From an uncultured Clostridia bacterium (GTDB lineage Bacteria; Bacillota; Clostridia; TANB77; CAG-465): a stretch of 64,000 nucleotides of DNA. The notes under the pieces were generated by a model that was not told where the DNA came from, did not search any database, and saw nothing but the letters and a program-made list of their open reading frames with translations. The translations under genes and the position numbers were made by a program. Below are positions 55,633-62,260 of this stretch, piece by piece. The stretch spans positions 1-64,000 of the forward strand of contig CALXES010000009.1 of NCBI GenBank assembly GCA_944387385.1, given 5' to 3'. The number at the start of each line of letters is the position of its first letter. The stretch's first letter is position 1.

Positions 55633-57156
55633 ATGAAATCTATTGACTTAAAATCATTAGTTGATATTTATAGAGCTAATGGCGGTAAAATAGACAAAGA
55701 GTATTTAAGTCTTATAGGTAAAGATTATAACATTGAGATAAAAGAAAATGAATTAGATTCACTAGAAAGCTTAGTATGTAAAATAGAAGAAAATTTAAAT
55801 AATAATACAGACTATTCGATATATAATTATTTTTATTTGGGATACAAAATACCACAAATAGGGAAAGAATTCGATTTGTTAAGAATAAGTGAAGATATGA
55901 TATTAAACATTGAATATAAGCGAGAAATTCCTAATATAGATAAGATAGAAAAACAATTAAATAGAAATAAGTATTATTTAAATTTCTTAGGAAAACATAT
56001 GGTCTTAATAGCGTATGTTCAGTTAGAAAGTAAATTATATATTTTAGATAATAATTACATAAGGGAATTAAGCTTTTTTGAGTTTATAAATATTTTAAAA
56101 GATAATAAAAAATGTAAAGAATATAATTTAAATAAATTATTTAAAACATCATATTACTTAATTTCTCCTTTTAATAAAACGGATGCTTTTATGGATTCAT
56201 TATATTTTTTAACAGAACAACAAGAAAACATAGAAAAAAAGATTATAGTAGACATTGAAAATGGTAAAAAGAGTTTTGTAATTCAAGGTGATGCTGGTAC
56301 TGGTAAAACTTTATTAGTTTATGATATGGCTAAAAAATTGGTTAAAAATAAGTTAAAAGTAAATATAATCCATTGTGGTTTTTTAAATAATGGTCATTTA
56401 AAGCTAATAGATAAGTATGAATGGGGAATATTTGCAATAAAACATTATAAGTACGCTTTAAATAAAAATATAGATGTAATTATAATAGATGAAGTTCAAA
56501 GAATAAGAATGTAACAATTTAATGAAATAATTGAATTTGCTAAAGATAATAATATAGCCATTATTATTTGTGGAGATAGAAAACAAATAATAAATATGGA
56601 AGAAAATGGGATTTTTCAATTAATAAATGAACAGTTTGGAGAAGAAAGACTTCAACTTACTAAGAAGATTAGAACCAATCGAGAACTTGCTAATTTTATT
56701 TCAGTTATGTGGGATTTAAATAAATATAATGATAGAAATATATTTAATAATGATGATATAAATATAACATACTTTAATACATATAAAGAGGCAAATGACT
56801 ATATTATATCTAGAAAAGGAATAAGTTATATTCCTTTTACACCTACTTTGTATCCTCAAAATGGAACGGTTGGATTTGAATTTACTTGTCACAATGAAAA
56901 TTCTGTTGGAGTAACTCATCAAGTAATAGGGCAGGAGTTTGAAAATGTTTGTATAATTATTGATAAGCATTTTTATTATGGTGAAGATAAAAAATTAAAT
57001 GCAATACATATGGTAAATAATGTGTATCCGCCATTAAATATGCTTTATCAGGCAATAACTCGTGTTATACAAAGTTTAGATATAGTTGTTGTTGATAATA
57101 TAGAAATATTTAATCAGATTGTAAATATTTTAGGAAATAAGAATACAAAACAATAA
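55633..57156 (+). pseudogene. DUF2075-type ATPase/helicase gene with in-frame stop
   Basis: One 508-codon frame is interrupted by TAA at 56512-56514; reading continues in the same frame on both sides. Walker A GDAGTGKTLLV and Walker B IIIDEVQRIR lie before the stop; CGDRKQ, KIRTNRELANF and QAITRVIQ of a superfamily 1-like helicase lie after. The stop falls where homologues would have Lys or Glu in the DExxRIR..QF region, so a single substitution is enough. The N-terminal 150 residues may form a nuclease-like or sensor domain. TAGGAG precedes the ATG. A fragment starting at 56596 could still be made but would lack the P-loop. Confidence 0.8.
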
Positions 57157-57184
57157 GTTCATAATCTTAAGGTATCAATTACAT

Positions 57185-57213
57185 TTGACAAATAACACTT
57201 TTTTTGTTAATAT
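57185..57213 (+). promoter_or_regulatory. Promoter of histidine attenuator
   Basis: TTGACA (57185-57190), 17 bases, TAATAT (57208-57213); AAGGAG of the leader peptide follows at 57232-57237. Confidence 0.7.
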
Positions 57214-57244
57214 ATTAAAAACTATAAAGAAAAGGAGAATTATT

Positions 57245-57298
57245 ATGAATACAAGAATATTTTTAACAAATATACATCATCATCGTAGGAGCTTGTAG
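57245..57298 (+). CDS. Histidine leader peptide MNTRIFLTNIHHHRRSL
   Basis: A 17-residue leader with three consecutive His codons (57275-57283), then two Arg. AAGGAG lies seven bases before the ATG, so it should be translated well. It sits between a promoter and a strong terminator, as in amino-acid biosynthetic attenuators where scarcity of charged tRNA-His stalls the ribosome. Not a T-box. Confidence 0.75.
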   Translation: MNTRIFLTNIHHHRRSL

Positions 57299-57434
57299 CT
57301 AGCATTATTTTATGCGTAGGTACAAGCTTAGATTGCTGTACCTACGATAGTTAAAAAATATTCTTTAGATAGACATATAATAAAGCTATTTGTAGGGATA
57401 AAACTTACGGGTAGCTTTATTATATGTCTTTTTT
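57284..57434 (+). promoter_or_regulatory. Transcription attenuator (histidine type)
   Basis: The terminator is a perfect 18-bp stem (57371-57388 with 57412-57429) and a T6 run. Upstream are mutually exclusive pairings: AGCTTGTA (57290-57297) with TACAAGCT (57321-57328), versus CGTAGGTACA (57315-57324) with TGTACCTACG (57337-57346). Also TAGCT and ATTAT just after the leader stop (57296-57308) can pair with AGCTA and ATAAT in the terminator 5' arm, a candidate antiterminator that a ribosome finishing the leader would cover. Confidence 0.75.
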
Positions 57435-57466
57435 GTTTATAGTTAGAAAGGAAAAAGGTGGTAAAA

Positions 57467-58261
57467 ATGTTAAAATTAGAAAATGTTAATTACAAAATAT
57501 TAAATCCAGGAGGAAATAAGACAGGAATAGTATATGGTTTAAGCTATGCCAAAGAAGAAAGAAAAATAATAAATGATTACATTTTAAAAGAAAACAAAGA
57601 TGTTGAACAAGTAGGTTTCTTAGATAAAGATAAAAAAATATTAGAAATGGCAGGAGGAGAGTTTTGCGTAAATGCAACTAGATGCGCTATATATGAAATT
57701 TTGAATGGTAATATAGGGAAAATTAGTTTAAGTGTATCAGGATATAATGGAAAAATAATAGGAGGAATAACTAAGAATAATATTGTTTATGCAAATATGG
57801 AATTAAAAAGAGGCATAAGTGAGATAATAGAATTAAATGAGAAGTATGGTATTGTAAATTTAGATGGAATAACTTTAATTGTTGTAGACATAGAGGAATC
57901 AAATGAGTATATAAAAAAATTAAAGGAAAATGAAGAAAAGACAAAGCTAGAACTAAAAAAATTAATGAAAGAATTTAATTTCAAATCAGAAGCTGTTGGA
58001 GTTATATTACTTGAAAATGTAGATGAAAATTTAAAAATTAATCCTGTTATATGGGTAAAATCTGTAGATACGTTATATTATGAGACTGCGTGTGGTAGTG
58101 GAAGTTTAGCAACATCAATATATTTATATTTAAAAAAAGAAAAGAAAGAAGTAGATATATTACAACCATCTGGATATACTATAAGTGTCAAATTGGATAT
58201 TAAAGGTGATATGTTAGATAAAGGTATAGTTTCAGGCTTTGTATATGAAAATAGTAAATAA
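57467..58261 (+). CDS. DapF-fold racemase, probable histidine racemase (CntK/HisR type)
   Basis: A 264-aa cofactor-independent epimerase of the diaminopimelate epimerase fold with two catalytic cysteines: C67 in GGEFCVNATRC and C209 in TACGSGSLAT. It resembles CntK, the staphylopine-pathway histidine racemase, more than DapF: NPGGNKTGIV, VEQVGFLD and VSGYNGK have direct CntK counterparts. The His-rich attenuator upstream independently points to histidine. Product D-histidine could feed an opine metallophore or a D-amino acid role, but no cntL/cntM-like gene is in the window. ATG 57467 has AAAGGTGG upstream; a GTG at 57458 is less likely. Confidence 0.78.
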   Translation: MLKLENVNYKILNPGGNKTGIVYGLSYAKEERKIINDYILKENKDVEQVGFLDKDKKILEMAGGEFCVNATRCAIYEILNGNIGKISLSVSGYNGKIIGGITKNNIVYANMELKRGISEIIELNEKYGIVNLDGITLIVVDIEESNEYIKKLKENEEKTKLELKKLMKEFNFKSEAVGVILLENVDENLKINPVIWVKSVDTLYYETACGSGSLATSIYLYLKKEKKEVDILQPSGYTISVKLDIKGDMLDKGIVSGFVYENSK

Positions 58262-58313
58262 ATTGTTTTAAATTTTTAAAGTTTATGATAACATTAAATT
58301 GGTGAAGTAATAT

Positions 58314-59399
58314 ATGAGAAGAAGCTTAATTTGGAATATATTATCGTTTTGCTTTTGGATGTATATAGTTATTAGTGTTTGTTTTAGTGTTTATACTGGA
58401 ATATCATCAGAAGATTTAACGGGAATAGAAAATGTTCCACAGGAAAATATAACAAAATATGTTATTTACGCTTTCGTATTTTATGGTGGTAGTGTAATAT
58501 TAAAGAACTTTATACCAATACTTGTATGGATTGGTATTAGTATAGGGTTAAAACAAGCTAAAAGCAATAAATTATCTGCAGAAGACTTAACTGAGAGTAA
58601 AGAATATTATAGAGATATATTATATGGATATTCACCAACAGAGTTAAGAAGAGTTGACGATATAAAATTAGAACCGGTTTGTGATATATCTGCTGCGTTG
58701 TTACATTTGAAATTAAAAAAAATTATTGATTTAGATGAGAAAAATGAAAAAATAATTGTTAATAATATACCAGATAATATAACTAGAAATGAAAAAATGC
58801 TATTAGATTCAATAAAAGATGGAAAAATTACAAATATGAATTTTTATATGTTTTCCTTAAAAGCATGTGAAGATGCACAAGAACATGGACTATTAAAAAA
58901 GAAAGATCAGAGTATAGGAAAAATAGTTTTAAAGGTATTAAAAGCAGTTATAATAGCTCTTATTATATATACATGTGTATTTGCTTTTGTATTTTACGGT
59001 GTTGAAGGAGTTGGGGAGCATTGGAAACAAATTTTATTACTATATTTAATTCCTGCTTTTATATTATCTGTACTAGTAGGAGGAATAGTATTTACAATAA
59101 CATTAATGTCATATAATGTTATTGATCCATTCAACTCATATATTAGAACTAAAAAAGGCGAAGAAGTAAATCACAAGCTTGAAGGATTAAAGAAATTTTT
59201 AAATGATTTTTCTTTAATACAAGATAGAACTAAAATAGAGGATTTAATGATTTGGGATGAATATTTAATATATTCAATACTATTTGGAAAAAATAATGAT
59301 ATAGCAACCAAAACATATTATAAATATGTGAAACAATGGACTGATCAGACAACTAGTAAAAATATCTTTAATTATAAAATAGATAAAGAAGGTGATTAG
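58314..59399 (+). CDS. DUF2207-like membrane protein
   Basis: A 361-aa protein with two N-terminal membrane helices, a cytoplasmic winged-helix-like segment (LLHLKLKKIIDLDEKN), two helices around residues 210-265 and a C-terminal soluble region with FLNDFSLIQDRT and WDEYLIYSILFG, as in the C-terminal half of DUF2207 proteins. The usual large N-terminal extracellular domain is absent. GGTGAAG precedes the ATG. Function unknown. Confidence 0.7.
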   Translation: MRRSLIWNILSFCFWMYIVISVCFSVYTGISSEDLTGIENVPQENITKYVIYAFVFYGGSVILKNFIPILVWIGISIGLKQAKSNKLSAEDLTESKEYYRDILYGYSPTELRRVDDIKLEPVCDISAALLHLKLKKIIDLDEKNEKIIVNNIPDNITRNEKMLLDSIKDGKITNMNFYMFSLKACEDAQEHGLLKKKDQSIGKIVLKVLKAVIIALIIYTCVFAFVFYGVEGVGEHWKQILLLYLIPAFILSVLVGGIVFTITLMSYNVIDPFNSYIRTKKGEEVNHKLEGLKKFLNDFSLIQDRTKIEDLMIWDEYLIYSILFGKNNDIATKTYYKYVKQWTDQTTSKNIFNYKIDKEGD

Positions 59400-59401
59400 T
59401 C

Positions 59402-60013
59402 TTGAAAAATGTAATAATTACCATTATTATAATGATATTAATTGTGGCTGTTGTATTTTTTGGATATAAATATTTGTCAATAAAAGATAATATAAATAAT
59501 AGTAATAATACTCAATCAGAGGATATTAATAATGATAATAATAGTTTTGTAAATGATGAAGAATCAAATACTAGCAGTGATGAGGATAATACAACAATAT
59601 ATATTGGTACAGAGAATAATTTTGAAGAATATAAAGTAAATATTGATAAAAATAAAGATGTTATGGAACAGGCTAAGCAAATAATTAATGAAATTGGTAA
59701 AGCTATAGGATATAATATAGAAGTAATTGATATAATAAATGGAAAGGGGGGAATTACAGTTAATTTTAGCTCAAATTCTGCTCCATTTAATTCAGATTCT
59801 TATATTGGAAATGGTAAAACTGAAATTAATGATGATAAAACATTAGTATATACAATTTTTGATAGTATACAGAAAACTTTAAAAGAATATTTTGGAGGGA
59901 ATCCAGATATTTGGTATGTAGTAGAGGATCAAGAAATAACAATTGATACTATAAATCCAGAATTATACTTACCATATGAAGAACCATATCAAGGAAGTAA
60001 TAGTTATAAATAA
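59402..60013 (+). CDS. Anchored extracytoplasmic protein, possibly GerMN-like
   Basis: A 203-aa protein with an N-terminal membrane helix (residues 4-24), an Asn/Asp/Ser linker, and a domain (ITVNFSSNSAPF, LVYTIFDSIQKTLKEYFGG, WYVVEDQEI) that has the layout of a GerMN domain, seen in spore and lipoprotein contexts. The start is TTG with AAGGTGA upstream, two bases after the previous stop, so it is coupled to the DUF2207-like gene. The domain call is tentative. Confidence 0.6.
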   Translation: MKNVIITIIIMILIVAVVFFGYKYLSIKDNINNSNNTQSEDINNDNNSFVNDEESNTSSDEDNTTIYIGTENNFEEYKVNIDKNKDVMEQAKQIINEIGKAIGYNIEVIDIINGKGGITVNFSSNSAPFNSDSYIGNGKTEINDDKTLVYTIFDSIQKTLKEYFGGNPDIWYVVEDQEITIDTINPELYLPYEEPYQGSNSYK

Positions 60014-60015
60014 TA

Positions 60016-60043
60016 AAATAGCGGACTTAGTGTTCGCTATTTA
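60016..60043 (+). terminator. Terminator after GerMN-like gene
   Basis: AAATAGCG and CGCTATTT stem; the T-run is imperfect. Confidence 0.6.
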
Positions 60044-60153
60044 TAATTATCATTTTTTTATTTTTCGCATATATTAATATTATATAAATTTATAAAATAT
60101 TTTGTAAAAACTATTGATTTTTTATATAACTGGTGTTATAATTATCTTCGTAT

Positions 60154-60229
60154 CGGGGTGTAGCTCAGTTGGTAGAGCGCGTGGTTTGGGACCATGAGGT
60201 CGCAGGTTCGGGTCCTGTCACTCCGACCA
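60154..60229 (+). tRNA. tRNA-Pro (anticodon TGG)
   Basis: 76 nt with encoded CCA end. Acceptor CGGGGTG pairs with CACTCCG; D arm TAGCTCAGTTGGTAGAG; anticodon loop TTTGGGA gives TGG; T arm with GGTTCGGGTC. Reads CCN proline codons. Followed by an integrase gene pointing toward it, so its 3' end is the probable attachment site. Confidence 0.95.
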
Positions 60230-60234
60230 ATTTT

Positions 60235-60257
60235 AGAGGTTTTTAACCTCTTTTTTT
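60235..60257 (+). terminator. tRNA-Pro terminator
   Basis: AGAGGTT, TTT, AACCTCT and T6; lies just after the CCA end. Confidence 0.85.
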
Positions 60258-60364
60258 ATTTTAAAATATTTTATAATATTCTTTGAAAGTATTGATAATA
60301 CTGGCTTTTTAGTTAGTATTATTTTTTTATAGTTTATTTTAGTTTATGTTATTTTTTTCAAACT

Positions 60365-60569
60365 ACTGACCAAATAACCGACAAAGATTTAAAAATTATA
60401 GCTTTGGTCAGTTCAAATAACTGACCACTACATACTCAACAGTTTTAGCGGTGTTTAGTTGTCAATAATAGTAAAATTGATTTATTTTAATATATTCAAT
60501 TAACTGACCAAAATTCTTGAAAGCCTTGATATAAGCCAAACACTCATAACTCAAACGTTGGTCAGTTAA
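60365..60569. repeat. Five copies of AACTGACCA in both orientations
   Basis: The core ACTGACCA occurs at 60365-60372, (inverted) 60404-60413, 60419-60427, 60502-60510 and (inverted) 60560-60567. The last two extend to a perfect inverted pair, TTAACTGACCAA and TTGGTCAGTTAA. They lie between the tRNA and the integrase, as expected for integrase arm sites or a regulator. No gene was seen in 60258-60615 apart from these repeats. Confidence 0.7.
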
Positions 60570-60615
60570 TATTTTAATATATATAATGTAATAAAATATT
60601 ATTTATAGCATACTT

Positions 60616-61887
60616 TTATCTATAATAATCCATATTATTCTCATTTACTTTATCATCTTTTATTATATCTGTTTTAGACTCAATTACAGGTAATTTATTA
60701 TCTATCAATAAATTATTAGAAGTGGGAGTTTGTAATAAATTTTGATTTATATAATATTGATTTACTTTTTCAAGCTCTGTTTCTTTATATTTATCAAATA
60801 CAGAGGTATATGTATTAAGTGTTATAGTAACATCAGTATGTCCCATTAATTTCTGTAATACTACTGGAGTAACACCAGCTTCAATTGCTCTAGTTGCATA
60901 AGTATGCCTTAAATTATGAGAAGACATATGTTCTATATTTAATTCTTTTAATATTTTAGATAGTGCCTTATTTACATTTTCAGCATCTGTATAGTTATTT
61001 TGTGGAGGCTTAAATAATAATTTGTCGTTATTGTCTTCTTGTGACTCACAATATTTCATCTGTTCTATAATGTAAGGATATAATGACTCTGGAATAGGTA
61101 AGTACCTATTTCCAGCTTGTGTTTTTGGAGATTTGCTTAGCATTATATTACCATTACTATTACGCGTTAAAGTTTTATGCACGTATATTTTTTTATTCAT
61201 TAAGTCTATATCATGAATATCTAAAGCTAAACATTCGCCTATTCTTAAGCCCATAAATAATTGAATTAAAAATTCATTTTTGTATGGACATTCTTTTAGA
61301 GTTTTATTCTGTAGATAATTTACGAACTTATTTTCTTCATCTAAGGTCATTGCTCTAACTACTTTTGGAGGTTTATTGCTTTTAGGTCTTATAACTTGAG
61401 ACATGGGATTTCTAGTTATATATCCTCTATCAAAAGCATATTTAAATGCTTGTCTAAATTGTCCTATAACTTTTTTTATTGTAGAATCACTATAGTCTTT
61501 ATATGTGTTTATAAATTTTTGTATTTCTTCTGCAGTAATTGTATCTATATTTTTATTTACTAAATTGCCTTTTGATATACTTTTTAATGTAGCTTGAACT
61601 CTTTGATATTGTGACTCAGATATCATATTTGTATCAAGTTTATTTTGAATTATAGTATTCATTAATTCTTTTAAAGGTATACCATTATGTTCAATATATA
61701 TTGGATTTTCTTTTTGAAACATAATTGATTGTAAATACTTTTTAGCTTTCTCTTCAGTATCAAAGCTTTTTGTTTTCTGTACTCTTTTTTGTGTTAATGG
61801 ATCATAATCGTAGTATTGTGCTATCCATTTATTTCTATTTTTTCTATAAAAAACACTACCTTCATTACTACCTTTTTCTCTTGCCAT
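60616..61887 (-). CDS. Tyrosine site-specific integrase
   Basis: A 423-aa phage/ICE-type integrase. An N-terminal AP2-like arm-binding domain (SVFYRKNRNKWIAQYYDYDP), a SAM-like core-binding domain (about residues 70-165) and the catalytic domain with R215 (MGLRIGE), H324 and R327 (SHNLRHTYATR), H350 (MGHTDVTIT) and Tyr360 (NTYTSV). All active-site residues are present. AAAGGAG precedes the ATG. It points toward the tRNA, a common arrangement. Confidence 0.94.
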   Translation of the reverse strand: MAREKGSNEGSVFYRKNRNKWIAQYYDYDPLTQKRVQKTKSFDTEEKAKKYLQSIMFQKENPIYIEHNGIPLKELMNTIIQNKLDTNMISESQYQRVQATLKSISKGNLVNKNIDTITAEEIQKFINTYKDYSDSTIKKVIGQFRQAFKYAFDRGYITRNPMSQVIRPKSNKPPKVVRAMTLDEENKFVNYLQNKTLKECPYKNEFLIQLFMGLRIGECLALDIHDIDLMNKKIYVHKTLTRNSNGNIMLSKSPKTQAGNRYLPIPESLYPYIIEQMKYCESQEDNNDKLLFKPPQNNYTDAENVNKALSKILKELNIEHMSSHNLRHTYATRAIEAGVTPVVLQKLMGHTDVTITLNTYTSVFDKYKETELEKVNQYYINQNLLQTPTSNNLLIDNKLPVIESKTDIIKDDKVNENNMDYYR

Positions 61888-61914
61888 ATATTTCTCCTTT
61901 CATTAATCTATTAC

Positions 61915-61926
61915 GTATTCGAATAC
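61915..61926. promoter_or_regulatory. Perfect palindrome upstream of integrase
   Basis: GTATTCGAATAC, a perfect 12-bp dyad 28 bases before the integrase start codon. Candidate operator for an element repressor; no repressor gene is visible in the window. Confidence 0.4.
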
Positions 61927-62059
61927 ATATTGATTATAACTGAAAAAAAGAGAATTAAGGTTAAATGACAGATAATTTCTTATTTTATCTGATTTTGACA
62001 GAAAAAAACAGAAATTTAAAAAATATAAAATCCATGAAAGCATTGATATTACTATAAAA

Positions 62060-62091
62060 AGCGAACGTGATTTTATAATTTCACGTTAGCT
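62060..62091. other. Hairpin in integrase-nuclease intergenic region
   Basis: AGC-AACGTGA (60-70 of this block) pairs with TCACGTT-GCT with a single mismatch. CAGATAA/TTATCTG (61969-61991) is a second inverted repeat. The rest of 61888-62260 shows no gene; TATAAT at 62235-62240 is the probable -10 for the next gene. Confidence 0.5.
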
Positions 62092-62260
62092 ATAAAATAT
62101 AGATTAAAATAAGGATAAAAAATAAAAGTAATATAAATTACTTACCTGTTTTTTTATTAAATTAAAAGAATACTTCATAAAAAATAATTATTAATAATTT
62201 AAATCCTTTTATTGATAAATAAATTTAATAATAGTATAATCTATGCCAAAGGAGAATAAA

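Noticed and set aside
56512-56514. Recoded TAA (amino acid insertion)
   Set aside because: No SECIS-like element or recoding signal is evident, TAA is the normal stop in this genome, and a point mutation is simpler.
57245-57434. T-box riboswitch before the racemase
   Set aside because: No T-box bulge sequence or specifier stem is visible; a translated His leader with competing stems explains the region better.
60365-60569. CRISPR-like array
   Set aside because: The repeats are only about 9 bp, in alternating orientation with unequal spacing, and no cas gene is near.
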